From assembly GCA_051880035.1 (NCBI GenBank), contig JBJENE010000018.1, positions 1-64,000 of the forward strand: a stretch of DNA of 64,000 nucleotides, in the 5' to 3' direction. The stretch's first letter is position 1. Each line of letters opens with the position of its first letter. Shown in pieces: positions 8,262-17,079 of the stretch. Source of the stretch: Eshraghiella sp051880035. Its GTDB lineage: Bacteria > Bacillota > Clostridia > Lachnospirales > Lachnospiraceae. A program made the translations under genes and the position numbers. A model generated the notes under the pieces. It was not told where the DNA came from, did no database searches, and worked only from the letters and a program-made list of their open reading frames with translations.

Positions 8262-10625
8262 TTATACTTTTCTTCTGAAAAGTTTATTTCGTATTTTCCT
8301 TAAAAGATTATGGAGTTTGTTTGCCCATCGCACAAGCCGTCTGTTAAGAATTTCATTCTTTTTGTCAATATCCTTAAGAAGCTGTTTTTTCTGTGTTTCC
8401 AAGTTCTTTATCTGCGTCTCCAAAGCTTTTTTCTCGGTCTCAAGGGCTTTTTTCTGCGTCTCCAAAGCCTTTTTCTGCGTCTCAAGGGTATTCTTCTGTG
8501 CTGTCAGAATATTCTTTTCTTTTAAAGCAGATGCTTTAAGCGCCTCTTTTTCTGTTCTGAAATCCTTTTTAAGCTCATATTCTTCTTTTTCTGCAATATA
8601 AGCATTTTGTATCATTATTATAATATCTGCAAAAAATTTTTCATCATTCCACGGGCTCTCATAAAATCCCGTGACATGTTCAAAAATTTCATTATAAAGC
8701 CTGTTAAAGCCTTTCCACTTCGCATATGCAGCCATTTTTATCTCATATAAGGCAAATACATTTGATAGTATGGGATAAAGACGCCCATCCGCTTTTTCCC
8801 CGACAGAAAGAGATTCATAAATATTTTTAAATAATTCCCAGGTATTGACCCCGGAAAATTTTTCAAGTATATTCGGGCTTTTGGAAACAAAGCACACATC
8901 CGGAGAGAACAAAACTCTTTTATTACGCAGTGCCGTTTTCACAAACCAGAAGATATTTGTAAGTCCGTAACCGTTTTCCGGGATTGGAATTATGATTTTG
9001 TCCGTAACAAGTGCCGCTTTTTTAAATATTTTGTTCCACAGCATGTCCCCGTAAGATACTTTATCCGTATCGTTATAAAATCCGCATACATTCTTCAGAA
9101 GAGCATATCCGTCGCCGTTTCCGTCATATGCATTAGGGCTCATCACCTCTTTATTTTCGTCGGATTTTCTCCATCCAAACATTCCTATATCGGCATCTTT
9201 CAAAAGCATCTTTCTGATAACTTCGGTATATGTTTTTGTATTTGCAAAACAATCCCCTGCATCAATAATATGAACATATTTTCCCACAGATGCAGTCAGT
9301 GCTTTGTTTATGGCATTACTTTTACTTTTTCCAAAAAAGCTTCTTATTTTATCCCCGCATTCGTCCACATACGCTTTAAGCTTTTCTTCTTCTCCATATC
9401 CGGCAACAATAATTTCTTTATTGGGATATTCCTGTGCAAGGACTGCATTCAATGCATCAATAAATTTTTTATCTGAATTGTCTGCAGGAATTATTACACT
9501 TAAAAGGGGCGTATCCTCTGCACTTATTGTACGATATGCATCCGAAAAGTCCATGCCTTTTGTGAGCATATCCATGAATTCATCGCTTTTCGGTCCTTTT
9601 TCGGGACTTTCATACAAGCCCGGATTACCTTTAAGTACTTCCTCAAGGGTTCTTTCATATATTGTAAGTTTCGGTTCTGCAGCTTTAAGAAGCGTTTCTC
9701 CTTTTTGGCTGTTTATAAACAAAATATTTGTTCCTTTATCATCATCAAGTTTCTCATCCACTTTCCAGAAATCTCCGACGGTAATATCTCCCGGGCGCAC
9801 AAATCCCCTGAAATTACAATCGCAGCAGGATGGTCTTATATAAAGATTATTTTCCAGAAAACCTCTTATGTAATAATCTTCATTTCTTAAACCGCAGTAT
9901 TTTTTACCGTTGGCAAAATCAACTCTTGTAATATACTTTTTCCATCCGGTTTCTTTATTTTTAAACCACACTTTTACAGCCGGTGCCCCATATTCTTTCT
10001 CAAGGGAATCCAGCCATCTTCTGTATGCCAGAGGTGAATTCACTCCACGGCACAGAAAATCCACGGTATAGAGATTGTCGTAATCCTTACCGAGAAAAGA
10101 ATAAAGACCTGCTACCTGACACGGAGTTCCGCAAAAAAGGATTTTTTCACCTGATTTTAATGATGATTCCATCTCTTTATAAATAAAGCCGGTGTCACAC
10201 TGGACATACTTGGACTGCCTGATTTTTCCAAGTCCCTCTTCATCCCGTACCATAATGTGGCATACATTGTTATTATCATCATATGCCGCTCCGCATACCG
10301 CACCGTTCTGACCAAAAATCACCCGTGCAAATTCAGAAAACACTCCTCCCGTTGCACTTTCAAACCTTGTTGTCTCGTCATTGGACCAGGCGGCATATAC
10401 CAAAGGGGTTTCTTCTCTGTCAGCCGGAAGAATATTCTCATTATTATCTTTTCTATCGACAGGACATACAGCCTTACAGCCTCCGCAGTTAATACACTTA
10501 TCCTGATTGATTTCAACCACCCCGAAACCATGCACATCCGGTTCCAGAGTCAGTGCGTTTACAGGGCAGATATTTTTGCATGCCCCACAGCCGGTACATC
10601 TGTCATTTTCAATCCATTTTTCCAT
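8262..10625 (-). CDS. ferredoxin/FrhB-type Fe-S protein fused to a GT2 domain and a coiled coil
   Basis: A 787-residue multidomain protein. Residues 1-60 hold two CxxCxxCxxxC [4Fe-4S] motifs (C10/13/16/20 and C44/47/50/54). Residues about 75-350 resemble the coenzyme F420 hydrogenase/dehydrogenase beta-subunit family, which is common beside polysaccharide pyruvyl transferases, with ILFCGTPCQ near 162 and CCDCNFRG near 267. Residues 372-600 form a GT2-like domain starting PLLSVIIPADNS, with DAGD (455-458) where DxD is expected, so its catalytic competence is uncertain. Residues about 680-760 are a charged coiled coil built from LETQKKA heptads. The C-terminus is basic. A redox-linked step in glycan modification is inferred; none is demonstrated. 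Confidence 0.9.
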   Translation of the reverse strand: MEKWIENDRCTGCGACKNICPVNALTLEPDVHGFGVVEINQDKCINCGGCKAVCPVDRKDNNENILPADREETPLVYAAWSNDETTRFESATGGVFSEFARVIFGQNGAVCGAAYDDNNNVCHIMVRDEEGLGKIRQSKYVQCDTGFIYKEMESSLKSGEKILFCGTPCQVAGLYSFLGKDYDNLYTVDFLCRGVNSPLAYRRWLDSLEKEYGAPAVKVWFKNKETGWKKYITRVDFANGKKYCGLRNEDYYIRGFLENNLYIRPSCCDCNFRGFVRPGDITVGDFWKVDEKLDDDKGTNILFINSQKGETLLKAAEPKLTIYERTLEEVLKGNPGLYESPEKGPKSDEFMDMLTKGMDFSDAYRTISAEDTPLLSVIIPADNSDKKFIDALNAVLAQEYPNKEIIVAGYGEEEKLKAYVDECGDKIRSFFGKSKSNAINKALTASVGKYVHIIDAGDCFANTKTYTEVIRKMLLKDADIGMFGWRKSDENKEVMSPNAYDGNGDGYALLKNVCGFYNDTDKVSYGDMLWNKIFKKAALVTDKIIIPIPENGYGLTNIFWFVKTALRNKRVLFSPDVCFVSKSPNILEKFSGVNTWELFKNIYESLSVGEKADGRLYPILSNVFALYEIKMAAYAKWKGFNRLYNEIFEHVTGFYESPWNDEKFFADIIIMIQNAYIAEKEEYELKKDFRTEKEALKASALKEKNILTAQKNTLETQKKALETQKKALETEKKALETQIKNLETQKKQLLKDIDKKNEILNRRLVRWANKLHNLLRKIRNKLFRRKV
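8382..8498 (-). repeat. 21-bp in-frame tandem repeat encoding coiled-coil heptads
   Basis: About five imperfect 21-base units encode (L/K)ETQKKA-type heptads near the C-terminus of the Fe-S/GT fusion protein. Because the unit is exactly seven codons, copy-number changes would alter coiled-coil length without a frameshift. The units differ by single bases, so the array is not freshly expanded. Confidence 0.75.
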
Positions 10626-10640
10626 TTCCGGTAAACCTTT

Positions 10641-11288
10641 CTATCGTTTCCAATCCACCCCGGTCTTAATAACTGATGCAGGGTTACCCGCAACCATGGT
10701 GTGTGCCAAAACATCCGATGTAACAACAGCTCCGGCTCCTATTATCGCGCCTTCCCCGATTTTAACATCTTTGAGAATAACTGCTCCGTCTCCAATCCAT
10801 ACATGATCGCCAATTTCTATTCCTTGTCCGAATCTGGACTTCTGCTCGCCATTTTCTATAATCCCGCAAAAATCAGAATCCATAATCTCTACTCTGTGTC
10901 CGATTACGCACTCTTTACCGATTGTGATACTTTTCCCGCACCTTACCAGACATCCCGGGCCGAATGTGGTATCTTCTCCGATACCAAGTAAAGCTCCGGC
11001 TGCTATTGTAATTTCACTGTCATAATCCACCTTAACCGTTCCTGAAGGAATTATAAGTTTTGCAAACTTTTCCATTGTAAGTACGGTACTTTTTCCGTAA
11101 TCCTCAAAACATCCTGTATTTAACTCAAGTTTTCCGCTAAGTTCCAATACGCTTCCGTCTTCCAGAATCATTGAGGTTCTGTCATATACAAACAAATTTT
11201 CAGGATTAACTATATTTCTCCCGTATATATTTCTCAGTCTGTCAGTAAGAAGCTTACCTGCATTTAAATATGTTCTGCTTGTTACCAT
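10641..11288 (-). CDS. hexapeptide-repeat (LbH) acyltransferase
   Basis: Left-handed beta-helix acyltransferase, 215 residues from the chosen ATG, acting on sugars with an acyl-CoA donor. Hexapeptide turns run from about residue 85 to the C-terminus (ITIGKECVIGHRVEIMDSDF, IGDHVWIGDGAVILKDVKIGEGAIIGAGAVVTSDV). They end in the typical AGNPASVIKTG. The start at 11288 is chosen because the ATG three codons upstream directly abuts the GGAGG box. It probably O- or N-acetylates a residue of the surface polymer. It is operonic, with 16-base spacers. Confidence 0.92.
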   Translation of the reverse strand: MVTSRTYLNAGKLLTDRLRNIYGRNIVNPENLFVYDRTSMILEDGSVLELSGKLELNTGCFEDYGKSTVLTMEKFAKLIIPSGTVKVDYDSEITIAAGALLGIGEDTTFGPGCLVRCGKSITIGKECVIGHRVEIMDSDFCGIIENGEQKSRFGQGIEIGDHVWIGDGAVILKDVKIGEGAIIGAGAVVTSDVLAHTMVAGNPASVIKTGVDWKR

Positions 11289-11304
11289 ATCCAACATCCT
11301 CCGT

Positions 11305-12423
11305 TTAACTTAATCCCATGGATTTTTTAAGAAAATCATATGTCCTTGTTTTCTCAAGTTCCAAAATATTCTTTGCCTCAGAGTAATCGGCCTCAACTAT
11401 ATTCCTGTCCGAAAAGTTTTCCGGCAGTCTGTCCCTAAGCTGTAATCTTCCCAACAGAGTTTTTATTCTTGATGACATATCCACTTTCTCGTTATTAAGT
11501 ATCAGTTCCCTGTCACAAAGCACAAATGGTTTGTTAAAAATAATGGAAAACACTGTTCCATGAAATGAATCCGTGCATATTAACGATGCATTATTAATCA
11601 AATCGATAAATTCTGCCGGTCCTGCCGAATTCATTATAGGATTATCCTTGTCGAAAAGATTGTACTCCTTCATATTATTTTCCGCAATAAATTTATCTAC
11701 AACCGCTTTTACCTGCTTTGGCATCTCTTCTTTTTTATCACCGATAAAATAATATAAAACATACTTTTCATTCCGGTAATCCGCCCCGTAAAGCGGTTTT
11801 GCCAGACCTTCCCACTCTTCTTTTGATATCATAAGTGTGGGGTCCATAAGTACTTCCGGCACTCTTCCCGTCAGTTTACGAACAAGCCCGGCTCCTGAAT
11901 CTTCCCTAACCGACAATCTGGTAAATTTATCAAGTTCTTTTTCAAAAAGCGGTTTCCACTCATCAGGAATTTCATCCGAACCAAAGCTTGGAGAAAAACA
12001 AATTCTCTTATTGGGAGATGCAAATGAAAGCAAGTAGTTTTTCACTATTCCTTTTGAACTTTTAAATGTAGGATTCCATACCTGGTCGCTTCCCGTCACA
12101 AAAAAATCATACTGTTCATTAAGTTCCGGCCCAAAAGCAACCGTGTCAAGTTCTTTGATTGGAATATTATCTTCATTAAACATTCTGAATCTTAGCTGTC
12201 TTACTCCATCAGGGTCACTAAGCCCTGCTTTTTCCGGCTCCTTTGAAAGAAATTCTTTCAATTCACGCATTTTTTGATTTGTTCTGTATGACATTTTTAT
12301 CTGACGCGGAATCAGTGTAACTGCGTCCACTCCAAGTTTATTCAAGGTAGAACGGACAGCATAATTTTGTAATCTGTTACCGTAGTTACTCAGATTATAG
12401 ATTGTAATAATTCCTGCATTCAT
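11305..12423 (-). CDS. polysaccharide pyruvyl transferase family protein (copy 2)
   Basis: A 372-residue PS_pyruv_trans-family enzyme. It begins NAGIITIYNLSNYGNRLQNYAV, the family's N-terminal loop. It carries YDFFVTGSDQVWNPTF near residue 110 and LICTDSFHGTVFSIIFNKPF near residue 285. It is clearly diverged from the copies at 6028 and 12437, so this is not a recent tandem duplication. Spacers to its neighbours are 13-16 bases. The likely role is glycan pyruvylation or a related transfer in the cytosol. Confidence 0.93.
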   Translation of the reverse strand: MNAGIITIYNLSNYGNRLQNYAVRSTLNKLGVDAVTLIPRQIKMSYRTNQKMRELKEFLSKEPEKAGLSDPDGVRQLRFRMFNEDNIPIKELDTVAFGPELNEQYDFFVTGSDQVWNPTFKSSKGIVKNYLLSFASPNKRICFSPSFGSDEIPDEWKPLFEKELDKFTRLSVREDSGAGLVRKLTGRVPEVLMDPTLMISKEEWEGLAKPLYGADYRNEKYVLYYFIGDKKEEMPKQVKAVVDKFIAENNMKEYNLFDKDNPIMNSAGPAEFIDLINNASLICTDSFHGTVFSIIFNKPFVLCDRELILNNEKVDMSSRIKTLLGRLQLRDRLPENFSDRNIVEADYSEAKNILELEKTRTYDFLKKSMGLS

Positions 12424-12436
12424 TTGATTTTACCTT

Positions 12437-13615
12437 TCAGATTTCTTCCTTTCCCAAAGATTTAAGGTATCCTTCCGATTCTTTTTTATAAATATCCAGC
12501 ATTAGCAGTGCGTCCTCATAACATATTTCATTATCCATGGTGTCCAACGCACTTTCCGCATCATACACAATGCGTTCCCGTAAAGATATTTTTTCGAGCA
12601 GTTCTTTTACCCTGTAACCTGTCTCGGGATGAGGAATGCATACGAATTTTTTCTTGAAAATAACAGAAAACACTGTTCCGTGAAACGAATTGGTAAAAAT
12701 ACATTCTGCATTTTTTATATACCACAAAAACTCTCCCGGACCGCAGATTTTATGGTTCGGAGCAGTTTTATTAAATGCCGTGGGATTTCCGCATATATCA
12801 ATAACCTTTATTCCTTTGGCCTCTCCGGCTCTCTTCGCCGCTTCAAAAACTTCTTCCCTGCCGGGACTCGGCATAACATAAGTTATAATAAAAGGTTCTT
12901 TTTCTTCCTTATCTTCCACAAGATATTTCTCATAATCTTCCGATTTGTGTAAAAGCGTAGGGTCGATGTCAATACGAAATTCCAATCCTTCATTGCAAAT
13001 ATTTCTAAGCCTGTCCAGATATTCATTTTCCCGTAAAGAAACCGTTTCAAACCGGCCGAGAAGTTTCTTTATCTCTTCTTCATCCACATCATGGGCAAAA
13101 TTGACACCCACTGCGTATGCATATCTTTTAATCCGTTCTCCGCCGAAATCCAGCATATATGCTGTATCAAGTTTTCCGTCCGTGAGCACCGTATTCCATA
13201 TCTGGTCACTTCCGCAAATATAGATGTCACATTCCGGAGGATTTTTTTTCAACCGGCGTTTAGTTGTATAGAGGCGGGTTTCCTGCAAATTTTCGCCTAT
13301 AAATCCCATAAACTTTTTATCCATAACGGATTTTTCTTTATGATGAGTCCATGAAATCATGGTTTTGGGAATATTGTACAAGCTCCTCAAAAGGCGCTTT
13401 GCCGGATTTTCACCTTCATATTTCGGTCTGAATTTTTCTTTGGCCACCTGAAAGGGATTTTTAAACGGGGTATATACATTTCTGTGATACCATGGTCTGT
13501 AATTAATAATTTCAACCGTATGTCCGCATTTTTTCAGATATTCCGAAAGAGCCAGGCACTGCAGTGCGGCTCCGCAGTTATATGTAAAATGAAATGTTAA
13601 AATTCCTATATGCAT
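12437..13615 (-). CDS. polysaccharide pyruvyl transferase family protein (copy 3)
   Basis: A 392-residue PS_pyruv_trans-family enzyme. It begins HIGILTFHFTYNCGAALQCLALSEYLKK and has CDIYICGSDQIWNTVL near residue 130. The C-terminal signature is CIFTNSFHGTVFSVIFKK near residue 310. The NYGAALQC-like start is shared with copy 1, so these two may be closer to each other than to copy 2. It is operonic with the GT2 gene upstream. The acceptor is unknown. Confidence 0.93.
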   Translation of the reverse strand: MHIGILTFHFTYNCGAALQCLALSEYLKKCGHTVEIINYRPWYHRNVYTPFKNPFQVAKEKFRPKYEGENPAKRLLRSLYNIPKTMISWTHHKEKSVMDKKFMGFIGENLQETRLYTTKRRLKKNPPECDIYICGSDQIWNTVLTDGKLDTAYMLDFGGERIKRYAYAVGVNFAHDVDEEEIKKLLGRFETVSLRENEYLDRLRNICNEGLEFRIDIDPTLLHKSEDYEKYLVEDKEEKEPFIITYVMPSPGREEVFEAAKRAGEAKGIKVIDICGNPTAFNKTAPNHKICGPGEFLWYIKNAECIFTNSFHGTVFSVIFKKKFVCIPHPETGYRVKELLEKISLRERIVYDAESALDTMDNEICYEDALLMLDIYKKESEGYLKSLGKEEI

Positions 13616-13634
13616 ATTTTAACTCCGTAATACA

Positions 13635-14702
13635 TTATATATTTCTTAACGCAAAATCCAAACCGTACAAATAAATGTTTCTGCGCATAAAATCCGTCTT
13701 CCGGCGTATTTTCCCAAAAATGCCCGAAGGATTTCTGTATCTGCCGTACACATCATTTCCTGCCTCTGTTCCCAAAACACCGTAAGCTTCAATAATTTTA
13801 TAGCAATGTATATCGGGATGCTGGTCTTTTTCGGTAATTCCGTATTCGTTGAAAAATTCCATAATTTCTGCCGCAAGCTTCTGTCTGTTTTCCTCATCCA
13901 GCTCTACCATCGTTCCGTACAAAAAATCCACAGCCCATGTCTTTAACGGTGCCATATCAAGCCCTTTCTCGCCCCACAGTGCAAAAATCCGTCTCACCGC
14001 TTCCATATGCTGCACGGCCCGCTCAAGCTTCGCCCCGGCAAAATATGTCATAGCTGACTCTTCAACCATTATACGGTAACAGTATACTTTTTCCCCGGAA
14101 AAATAAATTTGCCCTGCAGATGAAAATGCGTCAAACTGAAACACCAGATCCTCCGCAACCGAAAGTCCTTCCGGAAAAACAATCTTATTTTCCGTAAGCA
14201 GGCTTCTTTTGAAAAATTTGTTCCATGTAACCGGCAGACTGCCCCTGCTTCTTATAAGCACTTCCGGCTTAAAGGTGTACATTTTATTTCCCTTCGGATT
14301 CAGGCACGCCTTCATCCAGATTTTTTCTTTATCGGGAACAGTTGTAACACCACCGAAAACATAAATATCAGGATTCTTTTCAAGGCAATCGGAAAGAGCC
14401 CGCAAAAGGGCATCGGACTTTACCGTATCATCTGAGTCAATGAAGCAGACATACTTCCCCGTTGCATATTTAAGGCCCGTGTTTCTTGCCGCACTGACCC
14501 CGTCACCCTCAACATCAATCATTTTAATGAAGGAATATTTTTTTATATATTCTTCAATAATCACGGCTGTGTTGTCAGGGGAGTTATCATTAACACATAT
14601 TATCTCCGGCTCATGTTTCCATTCACCAAGAATGCTGTCAAGACAGTCCTTTATATATTTTTCCGATTTGTAAAAAGGTATAATAATTGATAACTCGCGC
14701 AT
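13635..14702 (-). CDS. family 2 glycosyltransferase
   Basis: GT-A fold glycosyltransferase of 355 residues. It has the N-terminal RELSIIIPFYKSEKYIKDCLDS, GVSAARNTGLKYATG at 68-82 and the metal-binding DSDD at 89-92. The C-terminal half, with ILWGEKGLD-like helices, is typical of the polysaccharide-cluster GT2 group. It follows the secreted glucosaminidase by 18 bases, too little space for a separate promoter. Specificity is unknown. Confidence 0.92.
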   Translation of the reverse strand: MRELSIIIPFYKSEKYIKDCLDSILGEWKHEPEIICVNDNSPDNTAVIIEEYIKKYSFIKMIDVEGDGVSAARNTGLKYATGKYVCFIDSDDTVKSDALLRALSDCLEKNPDIYVFGGVTTVPDKEKIWMKACLNPKGNKMYTFKPEVLIRSRGSLPVTWNKFFKRSLLTENKIVFPEGLSVAEDLVFQFDAFSSAGQIYFSGEKVYCYRIMVEESAMTYFAGAKLERAVQHMEAVRRIFALWGEKGLDMAPLKTWAVDFLYGTMVELDEENRQKLAAEIMEFFNEYGITEKDQHPDIHCYKIIEAYGVLGTEAGNDVYGRYRNPSGIFGKIRRKTDFMRRNIYLYGLDFALRNI

Positions 14703-14720
14703 GCTTTTCCTTTTTTATAA

Positions 14721-17033
14721 TTATTTTGCTTTTATTGCTTTATAAGAAGAATATCCCGTGGTACACAATGTATCACCTGAATATGTATATGCAATTACTT
14801 TATAATAGTAACTTGTTCCGGATATAAGCCCGGAATCCGTATATTGTGTGCCGGTAGTCTGTCCAACATACTTATATTGTCCGCCCAATGTAGTCCGGTA
14901 TATATAATATCCTGTTGCGCCGGTCACCCTGCTTATTGTAATATTTGCAGTTCCGCCGGATGAAGCACTTATACCTGTAATCTGAGGAACGGATGAAAGT
15001 ATCTTAACTGCAGCGGATGCATTTCCTTTTACAATTGTATCGTTTACCTTTTTAAATGCAACTACTTTATAAAAATATGTTGCTCCGGGTTCAACATTTT
15101 TATCGGTATATTGGCTGCTTAATGTTCCGCCCACAAAACTGTATGAGCCTCCCGGAAGCGCCCTGTACACATAATATCCGTCAGCTCCCGAAACTGCATT
15201 CCAGGTTACTTTTGCGGTAGTCTCAGAGAGTCTTTCCGTACCGGTTATCTTAGGAGTCTCCGGTCTTGCCTTCACGCTTGCTCCCGCAGACGGATTTCCT
15301 TTAACTATGGTTCCGTCAGAGGTCTTAACAAAGGCCACAACCCTGTAAAAATATGTTGTTCCGCATTCCGCGGTTTGGTCCGTATATGAGGTATTAAGTG
15401 TTCCGCCGATAAAGCTGTATGCACCTCCCGGAAGCGCCCTGTATACATAATATCCCGTAGCATCCGGAACCTTGTTCCAGCCAAGCTGCACGGAGCCTGT
15501 TCCTTTCATTGTAAAATCAATCGTAGATACCGATACAAGATTAACATCCATGCCACGCTCCACATTGACTACATATTTACCTGTATTTCCATACAGGGTT
15601 TTGATTGTTATTTCTATAGGGTTATTTCCTACTTTCAGTTCATATACTCCGTTACCGGTCACTTCGGTTGTATCCGATGCAATAGCCGTACCGTTAACCG
15701 ATATGTGTTTCGTAGTAAAAGGAACCTCAATACTATATTCTTTAACATCCATATTAAAACCAATGTCATGCGGTACTTCTACATTTTCTATGGTTATTCC
15801 CGTCACGGTAAGTGATGACAATTTATAATTAGGACTGTATGAATTTAATTTCGGTACAGGTCTGTTAACTGCCGGATAAGGCATATTTGTATATACCGGT
15901 ATTCTAAAATGGAACGGAGACTCAAGTGCACCATTCTGTGTATATGCCACCATGCTGTTATATCCTTCGTTAACCGGCGCCGTAAGGTTCTGCATATACT
16001 GATTCCAGTATAAATATTCCTCGTTAACCACACTGAACTTATGAAAATATAAGGTATCCTGTCCTACATTATTTTTGGAATTGGCGATTTTTTGTGCCCC
16101 ACCCATTATTGCAAGATACTGAGTGGTCCATCCGTTGGTGTATGCTTCTTTTCCGCCGTTATTAAAAATATCCTGCATTGTTGTGCCGGATGCACCTATA
16201 TTAAAGAAATTATAATATTTCGTCTCTCCGGCTCCTGCAGCATGGAATGTCTTTCCGCCGTCACTTGTAGCCAGTCCTGTTGCCAATGTATCATTAAGTA
16301 CATATTTGCCGGTACTTGAATTGTAAGTTCCTCTTCCTTTCTCCTGAAAGAGTCTTGCGCACAGGCTTATAGGACTTATATTGTATTTCTGACCTGCCTC
16401 AATAAGAACTGTGGCATAAGTTTTACTTGTTCCGCCTACTTTCGCATAATCACAGTCCATAAATGTATCTTCCATCATCGCTTTAAGCAGGCTGTATGTC
16501 TGATATGAACTGTCATAACTTATTTGTTCAAACATGAAAATATTATTTTCCGTAAGCCAGTTGCGTGGATCCATTACATATTCAACTGATTTTTTGGATG
16601 CCTGTACCCAGTACGGATCGCTTAATATTTCCCAGTTATTGGTAGCCCAGTTAAAAGAACCTGAGTGGTATGTATAATCTTTCCACGAAGTTGGAGTGGA
16701 ATACCATCCTGAATCCACTCCTTTAAGGGTCATAATTGTATTAGGTACAAGATTTCTTCTCCATACCATCTCATTGGCAATAACCGTATTCCAATCCAGT
16801 CCGGTATTAACTGCTTCAAATGTCCAGTTAGGATGTGCTTCATGAAGTGCGGTAAGTGCATCTCTGTAGGATGGCGGAAAAGTCTTTAATGTAGTTTCAA
16901 AGCTTGTAGTAGCGGCGTTTGTGTTTTGTACATATTTATCCGACAATATGCCGGTTATAGTCATTATTAAAATAAATATTATATAGGGTATAAATTTTGT
17001 AATTCTTTTTTTCATATTCATCTTCATCTTCAT
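14721..17033 (-). CDS. secreted N-acetylglucosaminidase-like autolysin with Cadherin-like and Fn3-type repeats
   Basis: A 770-residue exported protein. There is a signal or anchor segment at 12-32. A glucosaminidase (GH73-like) region spans about 45-340, with the probable catalytic glutamate at E231 in ARLFQEKGRGTY and YYNFFNIGA near 273. A Cadherin-like beta-sandwich domain lies at about 400-495, followed by three fibronectin-type repeats (512-590, 602-680, 688-765), each with (T)GYYVYR...Y(S/K)(F/Y)(I/V)G. It would cleave peptidoglycan glycan strands outside the membrane. The first ATG lies 2 bases past the rpoC terminator U-tract; ATGs also occur at codons 3, 5 and 7, so the exact start is uncertain and no strong RBS is visible. 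Confidence 0.88.
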   Translation of the reverse strand: MKMKMNMKKRITKFIPYIIFILIMTITGILSDKYVQNTNAATTSFETTLKTFPPSYRDALTALHEAHPNWTFEAVNTGLDWNTVIANEMVWRRNLVPNTIMTLKGVDSGWYSTPTSWKDYTYHSGSFNWATNNWEILSDPYWVQASKKSVEYVMDPRNWLTENNIFMFEQISYDSSYQTYSLLKAMMEDTFMDCDYAKVGGTSKTYATVLIEAGQKYNISPISLCARLFQEKGRGTYNSSTGKYVLNDTLATGLATSDGGKTFHAAGAGETKYYNFFNIGASGTTMQDIFNNGGKEAYTNGWTTQYLAIMGGAQKIANSKNNVGQDTLYFHKFSVVNEEYLYWNQYMQNLTAPVNEGYNSMVAYTQNGALESPFHFRIPVYTNMPYPAVNRPVPKLNSYSPNYKLSSLTVTGITIENVEVPHDIGFNMDVKEYSIEVPFTTKHISVNGTAIASDTTEVTGNGVYELKVGNNPIEITIKTLYGNTGKYVVNVERGMDVNLVSVSTIDFTMKGTGSVQLGWNKVPDATGYYVYRALPGGAYSFIGGTLNTSYTDQTAECGTTYFYRVVAFVKTSDGTIVKGNPSAGASVKARPETPKITGTERLSETTAKVTWNAVSGADGYYVYRALPGGSYSFVGGTLSSQYTDKNVEPGATYFYKVVAFKKVNDTIVKGNASAAVKILSSVPQITGISASSGGTANITISRVTGATGYYIYRTTLGGQYKYVGQTTGTQYTDSGLISGTSYYYKVIAYTYSGDTLCTTGYSSYKAIKAK
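14994..15500 (-). repeat. duplicated Fn3-type module
   Basis: Two neighbouring modules of about 270 bases share long near-identical stretches. An example is the YVYRALPGG coding segment, at about 15140-15180 and 15425-15460, differing by single bases. The third module (14725-14970) is more diverged. This indicates a relatively recent internal duplication of the binding or stalk domain. Confidence 0.7.
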
Positions 17034-17035
17034 TT

Positions 17036-17071
17036 AAAAACAACAACATAACCCATAAGGTTATGTTGTTG
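17036..17071 (-). terminator. rho-independent terminator after rpoC
   Basis: A perfect 13-bp stem (17071-17059 with 17053-17041), a 5-base loop and a run of five U residues. It lies 9 bases past the rpoC stop. The run of U ends 2 bases before the first ATG of the glucosaminidase gene. Confidence 0.9.
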
Positions 17072-17079
17072 TCAATAGT

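Noticed and set aside
8382..8498. Regular repeats considered as a CRISPR array
   Set aside because: Units are contiguous 21-base in-frame heptads without spacers, and no cas genes are present.
8310..8601. Two overlapping plus-strand frames with repeated FF/LRL units
   Set aside because: They are the antisense reading of the 21-bp coiled-coil repeats and have no RBS.
9304..9843. 179-codon open frame on the plus strand
   Set aside because: Antisense to the Fe-S/GT fusion; its low-complexity serine-rich content is what the reverse of that gene would give.
14994..15500. Repeats considered as an IS remnant
   Set aside because: They encode Fn3-type modules in one continuous reading frame; there is no transposase or terminal inverted repeat.
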